NCBI GenBank assembly: GCA_002077045.2
Contig: KZ111149.1
Coordinates: 1,305,820 to 1,369,819 of the forward strand
Reading direction: 5' to 3'
Source: Rachicladosporium sp. CCFEE 5018
Lineage: Eukaryota; Ascomycota; Dothideomycetes; Cladosporiales; Cladosporiaceae
DNA: 64,000 nt
Shown here: positions 10,595 to 19,497 of the stretch, in pieces
How positions within the stretch are numbered: position 1 is the stretch's first letter
Layout: every line of letters begins with the position of its first letter
Made by a program: the position numbers and the translations under genes
Notes under the pieces: generated by a model
The model's database searches: none
What the model was told of the DNA's origin: nothing
The model's input: the letters and a program-made list of their open reading frames with translations, nothing else

Positions 10595-11405
10595 ATGAGT
10601 AGCGTGAACCGCGGGAGAGCAGGCAAATTCGCAAAGGCGAAGCGCGGAGGTGAGCGATCTTGCACAGCATATCATAGCCTCTACTGACCATCGCCTAGGT
10701 GGCCGCCAGTTCTCGAAGAACCTTCGACCTCTCGATGCCGACGGCGGCGAGCGGTCCATGTGGGCCGAGCCCGTAGAGAACGACGATAGCTCGGAAGAGG
10801 ACAGCGATGAAGACTCGGACGAGGAGTCAGGGGATGGTGCAGCGAAGCCGGATGGCGACCTGACACGTGAGCAGCGAAGAGCTGCGGCGAAGGCGAAGAA
10901 GGAGGCTGCGATCAAAAAGAAGAAGGGGAACCCACAGCCTGGTGATCTGCCTTCAAGCAGCGAGGAGGAGTCTGAAGATGAGGACGACGACATGCCCGCG
11001 AACCCGAATCACACCGCTTCTGCTCGTAAGATGGCAGATGCGGCCAAGATCCCGGTCTCGAAAGACGAGAAGGCGGCCGCCGCAGCACCGGTCAAGATCA
11101 AGGCACCTGACGATGTCTCGAAACTTTCACGACGCGAGAGGGAGGCATATCAAGCACAGCAGGCGAAGGAGAGGTACCAGAAGATGCATGCGGAAGGCAA
11201 GACGGACGAGGCTAGGGCAGATTTGGAGAGGCTGAAGTTGGTGCGGGAGCAGAGGGCTGAGGCTGCGGCACAGAAGCAGGCGGAGAAGGCAGAGAGGGAT
11301 GAGATTGATAAGGAGAAGAAGGCGCAGATGGAGAGGATGGACAGGCAGCAGGCGTTGAAGGCTGCCAGGGGAGGGAAGGGCGCGAAGAAGGGCGGGAAGT
11401 CGTAA
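10595..11405 (+). CDS. PDAP1 / HASP28 (28-kDa heat- and acid-stable phosphoprotein) homologue
   Basis: Two exons, 10595-10649 and 10699-11405, coding for 253 residues. The 49-nt intron has a GTGAGC donor, a CTACTGACC branch and a CCTAG acceptor, and joins MSSVNRGRAGKFAKAKRGG to GRQFSKN. The N-terminal basic start, the acidic DSSEEDSDEDSDEE stretch and above all the C-terminal block SRREREAYQAQQAKERYQK followed by MHAEGKTDEARADLERL identify the PDGFA-associated protein 1 family (human PDAP1 is about 181 residues; this one is longer because of inserts). The C-terminal region is predicted coiled coil and very basic. The molecular role is poorly known; human PDAP1 is a casein-kinase substrate. 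Confidence 0.9.
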
Positions 11406-12081
11406 GGGCGGTGATGACCGAATCTGGACACCTCAGATTAGGCTGAGCGGTATACCGAAGCGACACGCGCTGTGCATAGTATCTGCATCAGGTGGAGTAG
11501 AGGAAAGTATGGATGACTGGCTTTACGCCTTCGACTTACGCACCACGGGCAATTTTCTCCCGTCTTCATACTGTCTCCTCCAGCACGATTTTGGGATCGG
11601 CTTGACAAAGACATCTTAGCTGGTCTCCCCACAGCTAACAACTTTTACAGGTCGAGTAGTTTCTTATGAATCTCCTCTGCCAAACATAGGCCAGGCCAGC
11701 ATGAAATAGCAGAGAAACAGAAGCCTGGCTGTGACCCCTCCTATGGCACGATGCCATTGTTGTCAGCTAGCTTCGTGAACCGCAATATCTTGTACATCGC
11801 CCGTCGGTCTCGGGCCTGACGCAACGTCGCCGAACAAAGCGCACACAACAGACAATGATGTCTCGAGACCGACCAAGGACGAACATGGCGATTCGACGCA
11901 TGCGGCGACGTCTTTGTCTCGAGTCTTCGACTTTGCATACACAGCGGCATACTATAGGTAATCCGGCCTTCGACAACTGGTGCAGAACGTCAGCACACCG
12001 AGCAGCCGGCTGGCGGTGGAGAGATATAAGCAAGCCACAGCACGCCCTTGCAACAACGTTATCAGCAAGTCCAAAGCAGCC
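11406..12081. other. Intergenic, no supported gene
   Basis: About 680 bp upstream of the first protease-like gene. A TATA-like gatataag lies near 12021, about 60 bp before the ATG; otherwise nothing is recognisable. Confidence 0.45.
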
Positions 12082-13149
12082 ATGGCAGTGACCAGAAATA
12101 ATTCCGCTCAACAGTCTCCAGAGAAATCTGCCAATGCCGCGACTTCACAGGCTAAAGGCGCCAGATCTCAGTCGAGTGACAAGGGCAGTAGGAAGCGATC
12201 ACTGGACCGCGACTCGAGCGGCGAGCCAAAGTCGAAGAAGGCCAAGACCGGAGAGCATGTTGCTACACCTCCCCGTGACTATTGTGCCAATTACAAGACT
12301 CGGATCGTCAGTCTTCGCGCAGAACTGGCTGCCCACGTGAACGCTGGGCATGGTCGACTCAGGCATATGCTCGTATGGGAGCAATATACTGACATCGTCG
12401 ACGTCGCCCGGGCGATAGCTTCCGTCACAGAGGCTATTAGCCTTCAGCCTGACCCGCGACGTGAAGCGCCAATTTTCTCTGTGTTATCTTCCGGAGTCAT
12501 CGATGCTGGGTTGCGTACCACTCCGCATGTCATCCGACTAGTCGCTCATCCAGGCAAACTTGCAATCTTTCCAGTCTTCATTGGGCCGAATCATGTCGCA
12601 CTTGGTATCTTGGAAAATAAAGCAGGGCTAGGATATACGGCGGTGTACTATGACAGCTGGCCATACACGCGAAGGAGATTGCGTTCCATGATCAGCGGCT
12701 CCCCACTCGATGCCTTCCATGAGACGATTCGCGATATGATGAGAGTCGGCTGGACACCGCGTAAGCAAGTTGCTCGGTACACGACATCTCAGGCGCCGGT
12801 CGTATGCGATCAAGTCGGTGAATGGGCCTGCGATCTCCACGCTGTCGTGAGTGGCTGGTGTCTCGCGCTGGGCCTGACTTTCAGTCCGACTGCCAAATTG
12901 AACGAGCAGTTCTATCGCGATGCCATCACAATCATCAATTCCGCAGTATACGGCTTAGTCGAAGCACAATTGATCAGCGACTTCCTCAAATGCACGGGCT
13001 ATGTGACGCCAGATGGGTCGCCAGCGAGCCGCAAGTTCAACAATACTGTCGAGCTGGAGAACACGACTGCAATGAACAATCTGGTTGCGCAGATCGTGGA
13101 CGACGATCTTCTAAAGGCTGTCATGGCTGAGTCAGAACAGGGCAACTAG
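12082..13149 (+). CDS. Ulp1/SENP-like (C48) cysteine protease paralogue 1
   Basis: Single exon, 355 residues, starting at the ATG in a strong CCATGG context (MAVTRNN). Residues 1-60 are a basic Ser/Lys-rich tail with a possible nuclear localisation signal (SKKAK). The rest aligns along its length with the gene at 13871. The catalytic order of Ulp1-type proteases is visible: His171 (NHVALGIL), Asp191 (YYDSWP), Gln244 and Cys250, with exactly five residues between Gln and Cys as in the family. The residue after the Cys is Asp (CDLH) instead of the usual Gly, which could affect activity. It lacks the long C-terminal tail of its neighbour. Ulp1-type enzymes remove SUMO or Nedd8-like modifiers; the call rests on motif order, not on a profile search. 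Confidence 0.65.
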   Translation: MAVTRNNSAQQSPEKSANAATSQAKGARSQSSDKGSRKRSLDRDSSGEPKSKKAKTGEHVATPPRDYCANYKTRIVSLRAELAAHVNAGHGRLRHMLVWEQYTDIVDVARAIASVTEAISLQPDPRREAPIFSVLSSGVIDAGLRTTPHVIRLVAHPGKLAIFPVFIGPNHVALGILENKAGLGYTAVYYDSWPYTRRRLRSMISGSPLDAFHETIRDMMRVGWTPRKQVARYTTSQAPVVCDQVGEWACDLHAVVSGWCLALGLTFSPTAKLNEQFYRDAITIINSAVYGLVEAQLISDFLKCTGYVTPDGSPASRKFNNTVELENTTAMNNLVAQIVDDDLLKAVMAESEQGN

Positions 13150-13249
13150 CAACCGACGTCAGGCCTGTAACCTGGAAGATCCAGCCCAAAGCAGCGTTCA
13201 TCGGAGGTCCAACAGACCACTGATCACGCCGTTGACAGATTTGGAGGAC

Positions 13250-13684
13250 CTACAAGCGAAGGACGGAGGAGAAGCGAACGAATGATGCTACAAGACCTTG
13301 AACGATCCCGTTCCACGGCCAGCGCAAGCGCTCCTGCGCTTCCAGCATCGCAATCGCGGAATCTGCTTTGGGATCCGTTGCTTCGGAGAGCAGGGTCTTG
13401 GCTAATCCCCACACTGGTTCTTTTTCGATGACACTCGTGTGTCGCGCAGCTCTGCCGCGATGGTCAACGTTCTGTTGGGCGCAAGAGTTCAGCGCGTGCA
13501 CACTCGCGTGCGGAGGTATGTAACATTGGCTTACATTCCAGAGCAGAACAATAGGATTGTGCATTCCAGCTTCGACGGTCGCTTTCACTCCGTCACCTGT
13601 TCCGGACAAAGCGCCGAGAAGGTACAATGCATTCAGGTTTTCGAATAGAAGTGGTGATGGCGACTTCGACGCATGCAGCGACAT
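13250..13684 (-). CDS. Small hypothetical protein antisense between the protease paralogues
   Basis: Proposed two exons, 13684-13535 and 13471-13250, 123 residues. The 63-nt intron (GTAAGC donor, CGCTGAAC branch, CAACAG acceptor) is in phase 0 and has no in-frame stop, so the frame is open with or without it. The composition is protein-like: an amphipathic helix-rich stretch such as LLGALSGTGDGVKATVEAG, then EKEPVWGLAKTLL and AMLEAQERLRWPWNG. It is reminiscent of helical-repeat proteins, but I recognise no family. The longer open frame that continues upstream into 14068 is antisense to the next gene and is not used. It could also be a gene remnant. Confidence 0.4.
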   Translation of the reverse strand: MSLHASKSPSPLLFENLNALYLLGALSGTGDGVKATVEAGMHNPIVLLWNVSQCYIPPHASVHALNSCAQQNVDHRGRAARHTSVIEKEPVWGLAKTLLSEATDPKADSAIAMLEAQERLRWPWNGIVQGLVASFVRFSSVLRL

Positions 13685-13870
13685 CTTTGTCGACTCTAGC
13701 CGATTTAGTAACACCATGGCAGCCCGCCAGCACCATGCCCTTCGAGGCTTGCCTGTCCCACTGGGATTTGCAGCCGCGAAAACGACGACAACGACAACAG
13801 CAAAGAAACGTAGAGCTACGAGATCAGCACAATTCATCGCAACGCATACGCCAGCATCCCGAAGTAAGCC

Positions 13871-15985
13871 ATGGCCGTCACTACGAGATCTGGAAAGAAG
13901 GCAAGCGCAGAGGATGGAGCGGCTCCGGGCACTGCGGCACAAGCATCTTCGCAATCTGTCTTGAAGAAGTCGAAGAAATCCAAGTCTCCACCAGAGCCCG
14001 CAGACGCTGCCAACGTTGTTGTGGAGGCTGTACAGTCCGCCAATGGTACGACGACATCGATCGCACAAGGGACCACAGGCGAGCCAGCCCCAGAGACGTC
14101 AACGAACAAGCCGCAATCAATTGGTAAAGTAGGCGGGAAACGACCTCTGGAAGGCGAGTCCGGAGAAGAGTCAAAGCCGAAGAAGGGCAAGACGACCCAG
14201 GAGCCGCCGGCACGGAACCACTGCAAGGAGCTCGATGCTACCTTGCAGCACCTGCGTACAACACCACTGCTTGGCAACGCTATCGTAAAGACTGATGACA
14301 CCACCGATATCTCGGCCGTCCTCCGAGCAATCACTAGCGTCACCGAAGCCATTAACCGACTGCCCGCTGGCCCAGTATTCTCGCTCATGAATACGGGTGC
14401 CGTCGAGCCAGAGTTGCGGCAATATGGAGCAATCACTCAGGTGGTGCATCCTCAGCTGGAGGCAATCTTTCCTTTGATGTTCGTCAGCGGGAATCGCGCT
14501 CATCTGGCCGTCGCTGTGCTGCGTAATGCAGATGGATCCACTAGTCAGGCGACTGCCTGCCTCTACGATAGCCGGCCCAAGTCGCGGCTTGCGGTTGAAG
14601 CACACCAATCGACTCCCGAGCATGCCTTCGTCCGCCAAGCCGGGCGTGAGATTATGGATGGTGGATGGAAGACCACGAATACGACCAACATCGACTTGAG
14701 CATATTTGTTTCACCGGCGCCTGCCGATCAAACGAACTCTAGATCTTGCGGTATACACGCGATCCTGAATGGATGGGCTGTTGCCATGGGACTCGACCCG
14801 AGTCGAGGCTGCGTGGTCAATCCAAAGTTCTACGAAGACGCAGTACTGCTAATCAATGCAGCCGTCTACGGCGCAGCGACGGCATGCGATATCGAGGACT
14901 TCTTCCGATGCAAGAAGTTCGTCCTTGACACGCCGGTACCGGAAGGACGGGTATTCGAGAACACCGTTCCGATGTGGGACGCGGATACAGTCAACGACCT
15001 TGTCGCTAGGATTGCGACCGCGCAGCTCGAGCAAGAAGAGATGCAGAAAACACTCACGGCAGGTACGGAGCAAGAGCAGCCTCCAGTGTCCAAGAGTGGC
15101 TCGTCCGGGCAGCCCGAGACCGGGAGTACAGGTGTATCGCTTGGGGATTTGACCGAGGAGGAGCAGATGATTGCTGCGATCGCCCTTAGCTTGGAAGAAC
15201 AAGGAGCGAAGTCCACTGCCGGGCCCGTGAGCGAAGAGACCGTCCACGCACTACTGGAGAGCACCGGCGACGATGTTAACCAGCAGAACCCCGATGAGAA
15301 CGGACCATCTGCCGATAGCGCAGCTCAAGGCTCTAGTGAGTCTGCCGCAGTAGATGCAGGCACGACTGACACATTGGTGAATGAAGAACTAGCCCAGCCC
15401 AGTGCAGTCGACGATAGCATTCGAGCAGGAAGCGCCGAGACCACCATTAGCTTCGCTGAGCTATTTCGCGAGGACTCCACGACACAAACCGCTGCATCGA
15501 CACATGGCGTGGCCGCTACGATCACTGCTGAGCCCGCCACAGAATCAGTATCAGCGCCCAGCATTGACACCGCAGTCACCGCGATAGCGTCAAGTGCAGA
15601 TCAGCCTCTCACCTCACCCGAGCTCGAGGTCCTCATCAGGGACTTCTCGCCCTTCCCATCACCGCCATCTGCAAGCACAGATCTGGATCTGCGAGAAGAG
15701 CCCACACAACCACAGCCGCCAGTGCCGGAGATCAATGTCACCAGCGCTGAGGCAGTCACTACAGCGCAGCCTATCGCTAATCCGGAGCTCGTGTCGCCCA
15801 GAGATACGGGAACCAGCGCAGCAAGGTGGGCGCCGTTCTTGACGCCACCGAGGTCGAGCGAGGGATCGGATGAAGGACGGTCTGGTGCAGATTGGGGGGA
15901 TTTGATTCGCTTGGAGATGAGAAGAAGGAATGACCGAGGGTCGGATGATTGGGCGCAGGGAGGGAGTGGCAGAGTTGGAGCATGA
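13871..15985 (+). CDS. Ulp1/SENP-like (C48) cysteine protease paralogue 2 with a ubiquitin-interacting motif
   Basis: Single exon, 704 residues from the ATG in context GCCATGGCC (MAVTTRSGKK). Residues 1-115 are basic and low-complexity (LKKSKKSK, SKPKKGK, nuclear-signal-like). Residues 116-380 match the preceding gene and carry His211 (NRAHLAVAVL), Asp233 (CLYDSRP), Gln287 and Cys293 in DQTNSRSCGIHAILNGW, with the Gln-x5-Cys-Gly spacing of Ulp1/SENP proteases. Residues 429-444, EEEQMIAAIALSLEEQ, fit the ubiquitin-interacting motif consensus (acidic patch, Ala, then Ser four residues later, acidic). The remaining tail is Ser/Thr/Pro-rich and disordered-looking. The combination suggests a deconjugating enzyme that also binds ubiquitin; activity is inferred only. 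Ends 114 bp from the convergent CYP51 gene. Confidence 0.7.
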   Translation: MAVTTRSGKKASAEDGAAPGTAAQASSQSVLKKSKKSKSPPEPADAANVVVEAVQSANGTTTSIAQGTTGEPAPETSTNKPQSIGKVGGKRPLEGESGEESKPKKGKTTQEPPARNHCKELDATLQHLRTTPLLGNAIVKTDDTTDISAVLRAITSVTEAINRLPAGPVFSLMNTGAVEPELRQYGAITQVVHPQLEAIFPLMFVSGNRAHLAVAVLRNADGSTSQATACLYDSRPKSRLAVEAHQSTPEHAFVRQAGREIMDGGWKTTNTTNIDLSIFVSPAPADQTNSRSCGIHAILNGWAVAMGLDPSRGCVVNPKFYEDAVLLINAAVYGAATACDIEDFFRCKKFVLDTPVPEGRVFENTVPMWDADTVNDLVARIATAQLEQEEMQKTLTAGTEQEQPPVSKSGSSGQPETGSTGVSLGDLTEEEQMIAAIALSLEEQGAKSTAGPVSEETVHALLESTGDDVNQQNPDENGPSADSAAQGSSESAAVDAGTTDTLVNEELAQPSAVDDSIRAGSAETTISFAELFREDSTTQTAASTHGVAATITAEPATESVSAPSIDTAVTAIASSADQPLTSPELEVLIRDFSPFPSPPSASTDLDLREEPTQPQPPVPEINVTSAEAVTTAQPIANPELVSPRDTGTSAARWAPFLTPPRSSEGSDEGRSGADWGDLIRLEMRRRNDRGSDDWAQGGSGRVGA

Positions 15986-16099
15986 TCTGATGCGTTACAT
16001 CGGAGTCACTGCTTCCCGATCATAGCTTTCTACAGCAGAAGTAGTAGACGAGCAGGCTTTATGGTGTTTTTGCTGACTATCTCATTTCATTACGTGCAT

Positions 16100-17719
16100 C
16101 TACTTCTTTTCCCGTCTCTCCCACCTTACAACTGCCGGGCTCAGCGGCCTGCTGAAGAGACTGCTGTAATCCGTCCCAACCACACCTTCAACGCCCTCCG
16201 CATTCTGAAACCGCAGATCCCTCACTACCGTCGCAAGGATCGTTTGCAATTGCAAGTACGCAAACTGCTCGCCAATACACCTATGTCGTCCTGCGCCGAA
16301 TGGAAGGTAGGGACTTGCAGCACCTTTCGAAATGAGGCCATAGCCGTAGTCCTCCTTCTCCTCCACCACGCCCTCCTTGACATGGGAAGGTGCGAGGTGA
16401 GCATGCTCTCCAGCAGGTGTCTCATCCCAGCGGTGCGGCTCCCAAAGCATTGGATCAGGGAAGTGCTCTGCCACTCTGCTTGTCACACCCGGCGAAGCCA
16501 GCAGAACGTGAGAGGTTGGGATCGTGTATGGCGTTCCCTCGACCGGTAAAGGATTCTTCACTACCCGCATGACGCTGTGAATTGGCGTATGTAGACGAAG
16601 CGTCTCCTTGACAACAGAATTGTGTAGCGGCAAGCGTGCTAAATCCTCGTACGTCATGTCCGCGATGCTGCCATCAGCCTTCGTGCCAAGGACTTGTCGC
16701 TGCTCTTCCAAGAGCTCGTCCTGAATCTCCGGACGGGTAGCGAGACGCAAGAGAATCCAAGTGATTGTCGCAGATGAGCTGTGCTGACCGGCCATGAGCA
16801 GCGCGATCATCATGTGTGCTACCTCCTTGTCGGGCACGGGTGTCCCGTTCTTGTACTCGCAGTTCATCAAGTTCCAGATCATGTCCTCTTCCTTCTCGAG
16901 ATTACCCTCCTTGCGCCGTTCAGTCATGATGTCCATGTACGTCTGCGCCATCTTCTTCTGAGCGCGATCGCGGCGACGGTTGTGTGGGAGAGGCATCCAG
17001 CCGAGCTTGAAGTTGATGGGAACAAAGCCGCCGTCGAGATCGTGATAGAGGTCTGCAAAGCCAGAATCGAACCGTTCGCGCACTTCCTTTCCCTGCAGTG
17101 ATCGGGAGGCGGTGTAGATCGTGAGCTCGGCCAGGGTGGGAGGGAGGTTGACTGTGCCCGCAGTGGAGGCGAATCGCTTGGATGGCGCGTCTCGGGAGAA
17201 GAATTGGCGTGTCTCCTCGGCGATGAGGGTGACATACGAACGGAAGGCGCTGGTGGTGAGGCCGAACTTGACGAATTTCTTCTGCTCCATGAGCTTCGAG
17301 TTTGGGCAGTCGTAGACGACGTCCTTGCCAAAGACTGGTGTCGTGAGAGGATGGTAGATCTCCTCGGCGTTGACGTCCTTCAGCTTCGCATTGAGAATGA
17401 AGTCGTTGCCTTTTGTGCCGAGGCATACTGTCGTCTTCTTGCCCAGAAGGACGAAGGTGAAGACGTCGCCGTACTTTGCCCTACACTTGAAGAAGAAGGC
17501 ATACGGATCAATGCCGTATGTGACTGTGCTGCCGATCCAGGGGAGGAGGTGGAAGACGACAGGCGGCTCGTCCGATCGTCGTGTGAGGATTTGATTGGTG
17601 ACGTTGATGGTGATCGTGAGGGTGAGGAGGGAGGCGAAGGCGGCGATGATGACGAGCCAGGTTGGGAGGGACTCGATGTGAGGCGCCAATGGCCCGGCGA
17701 GCGTTTGGAGGAGGCCCAT
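16100..17719 (-). CDS. CYP51: Sterol 14-alpha-demethylase (cytochrome P450 CYP51)
   Basis: Single exon, 539 residues from the ATG at 17719. Residues about 20-40 are the N-terminal membrane anchor. The family signatures are in place: YHPLTTPVFGKDVVYDCPN in the substrate-recognition region (residues 122-140), the I-helix AGQHSSSATITW (310-321), the K-helix ExxR (Glu372 to Arg375) and the haem loop FGAGRHRCIG with Cys481. The enzyme removes the 14-alpha-methyl group of lanosterol or eburicol in ergosterol synthesis at the endoplasmic reticulum and is the target of azole fungicides. Tyr136, in the VVYDCPN motif that often mutates in azole-resistant fungi, is the wild-type Tyr. The open frame extends upstream of 17719 but without conserved sequence. 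Confidence 0.96.
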   Translation of the reverse strand: MGLLQTLAGPLAPHIESLPTWLVIIAAFASLLTLTITINVTNQILTRRSDEPPVVFHLLPWIGSTVTYGIDPYAFFFKCRAKYGDVFTFVLLGKKTTVCLGTKGNDFILNAKLKDVNAEEIYHPLTTPVFGKDVVYDCPNSKLMEQKKFVKFGLTTSAFRSYVTLIAEETRQFFSRDAPSKRFASTAGTVNLPPTLAELTIYTASRSLQGKEVRERFDSGFADLYHDLDGGFVPINFKLGWMPLPHNRRRDRAQKKMAQTYMDIMTERRKEGNLEKEEDMIWNLMNCEYKNGTPVPDKEVAHMMIALLMAGQHSSSATITWILLRLATRPEIQDELLEEQRQVLGTKADGSIADMTYEDLARLPLHNSVVKETLRLHTPIHSVMRVVKNPLPVEGTPYTIPTSHVLLASPGVTSRVAEHFPDPMLWEPHRWDETPAGEHAHLAPSHVKEGVVEEKEDYGYGLISKGAASPYLPFGAGRHRCIGEQFAYLQLQTILATVVRDLRFQNAEGVEGVVGTDYSSLFSRPLSPAVVRWERREKK

Positions 17720-17969
17720 TGTGAGTATTGTAGTAGGTAAGAAGGCACTCGCCGCCTCACTGTATATATCAACGTCGCCGCCGTTGAGATGATACGACTT
17801 TTTGGCCAGGATACTGCGGCTCATGCAGGTACCCGCCCGCTCGCCAAATCTTAACCTTCTCCCCGCATTCGCATCTCGCTCGTGCTTGCCATGTGCTTGG
17901 CCTCCCGTCCTCGTAGGAATTGGCAGACGCCAACAAGCGCGAAGCGGCCTGATAGCATCATTTGTCAAT
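17720..17969. promoter_or_regulatory. Shared divergent promoter of CYP51 and the CMD-like gene
   Basis: The two genes point away from each other with 250 bp between their start codons. A TATATAT run at 17763-17769 lies about 45 nt upstream of the CYP51 ATG on the minus strand. I could not identify a sterol-response element. Confidence 0.4.
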
Positions 17970-18524
17970 ATGCGCATCCCTTACGCTTCCTCCGAGCCTT
18001 CCGCCGACTCCAGTCCTCAGGTTCAGGAGATCTACACCCGCATTGCTGCTCGCCGCTCTCCCCGCCCTCTGATACCTCTCGACCTCGCGCTCCTTCACAA
18101 TCCGGCAATCGCAGACGGATATAATGCCCTTCTTGGCGCCATCCGCACCAAGTCTTCCTTGGATGAAGGCTTGATGGAACTGTCCATCTGCTACATTGCT
18201 GTCCTCACGAATGCAGTCTACGAGTGGAAGGCTCACTCGGCTCTTGCTGTGAAGGCTGGTGTGAGTAGGGAGAAGCTTGAGCGCTTGCTGAAGGAGTGGG
18301 ACGGGTACAGCGAGCTGGAGAGGGCGGTGCTGGAGTATACCGAGGACAGCACGGTCAAGGTTGTTGTCAGTGACGAGGTGTTCGAGAGGACTCGGCGGCT
18401 GTTGGGGAGTGATCAGAAGATCATGGAGCTGCAGATTACAGTGGGGGCGTACAACATGGTCAGCAGGTTCTTGGTCGGCCTGGACGTCACTGAGAGCAAC
18501 GGTGGGGAGATGGTCGTGCCTTGA
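17970..18524 (+). CDS. Carboxymuconolactone decarboxylase-like (AhpD-fold) protein
   Basis: Single exon, 184 residues from the ATG at 17970 (MRIPYASSEPSADSSPQVQE). The helical pattern and the segment ELSICYIAVLTNAVYEWKAH followed by ALAVKAGVS are typical of fungal carboxymuconolactone decarboxylase-family proteins: the E-W-x-x-H-x-x-x-A-x-x-A-G-V signature is there, while the redox Cys pair of true AhpD is absent. Such proteins act as decarboxylases, cyclases or hydrolases and are common beside secondary-metabolism genes. The frame is open upstream to 17802 but runs into the CYP51 promoter, so the later ATG is preferred. Confidence 0.85.
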   Translation: MRIPYASSEPSADSSPQVQEIYTRIAARRSPRPLIPLDLALLHNPAIADGYNALLGAIRTKSSLDEGLMELSICYIAVLTNAVYEWKAHSALAVKAGVSREKLERLLKEWDGYSELERAVLEYTEDSTVKVVVSDEVFERTRRLLGSDQKIMELQITVGAYNMVSRFLVGLDVTESNGGEMVVP

Positions 18525-19497
18525 AGATCTTCAAGGCAGGCTGGCGTGTTCTTGATGCTGTGAGGGACCTGCTTCCACGCACAGCGGGGTCCTCCCAGTC
18601 GCGCTACGCCATCAGTGCACCAGAGGGCTTCAGCACTCTTTTAGAACTGCCTCTCGGTCCTGCAGGTATCCTCGATAGCTGGGCCTCATCGCTGGGTTAT
18701 CACGCCCCGCTTCGCGCTCTCAGAATCCGCACCGTTCTGGCGTCATTTGAACAGGCGTTTGCTCAGGTTGACGGATACGCGTCAGTCACGACTACTCTGC
18801 CCCTCCGCGACGATCGGACTGTGGCTGGTAAAGGTCTATTATACTAGCGAGTGCGCGCGGCGTACCACTTCCTACCTAAGAGACACTCTCGCCTCGGACC
18901 GAGGAGGCGCAGAAAGAGTCGTGGTGTGCATGATAGCAACACTAGACTCTTCACGATTTCGGAAGAATGGAGACGGTGGGCATGCAAAGTTCAGATGCGT
19001 GGAGAACAGGATGGTCCTTCTTCTTGGCGTCATCGAGAGGTACGACCTGGCGCGTGGATCGCCGTTTCGCCAGAATGTGGTAAGCTGCGCGCAAGAGTGG
19101 ATACATGTAGACATGCTTAATGAGCATAGGGAACTCCCTCTTCTCCAACGTCGTTCGAAGATCATGTTCCAAGCGCCGGTTGAATCTCCGCGCTTGTCGA
19201 CCTGCAGCTTCAGTCACGAGACTCTCCCACCTCTGCTTTGTGCGAGCATGCATGATCGTGATACAATATGTTTAGGTTGGTAATCCTCTCATCACCCGCA
19301 TGCGCTCCGAGAGCTTATATCCGTAGGTTTGCACATAGTCCTAGGGTCCCGTGTGGGAGTCATGGAGGCTGACTGTACCAGCTTACACACGTGTAACTTA
19401 GGTGTATGTGAAGATGTAGCGAGAAGTTCGTAGGCTCTCTCCTCTGCAACTCTTGATCAGTCGTTCAGTAACAGAGCGCCGCAATCATACCTACACG
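18525..19497. other. Intergenic, no supported gene
   Basis: Nearly 1 kb. Two open frames on the plus strand (18521-18847 and 18747-19283, up to 178 codons) lack ATG context or recognisable composition, and frames on the other strand are equally long, so none is called. Confidence 0.45.

Noticed and set aside
13684..14068. Upstream extension of the small antisense gene
   Set aside because: Lies opposite the start of the second protease gene and is Arg/Cys/Leu-rich, as antisense of Lys/Ser-rich sequence often is.
17204..17740. Plus-strand frame opposite CYP51
   Set aside because: Antisense of a firmly identified P450 gene.
18747..19283. 178-codon plus-strand frame downstream of the CMD-like gene
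   Set aside because: Composition is not protein-like, frames on the other strand are comparable, and no splice pattern or neighbour supports it.
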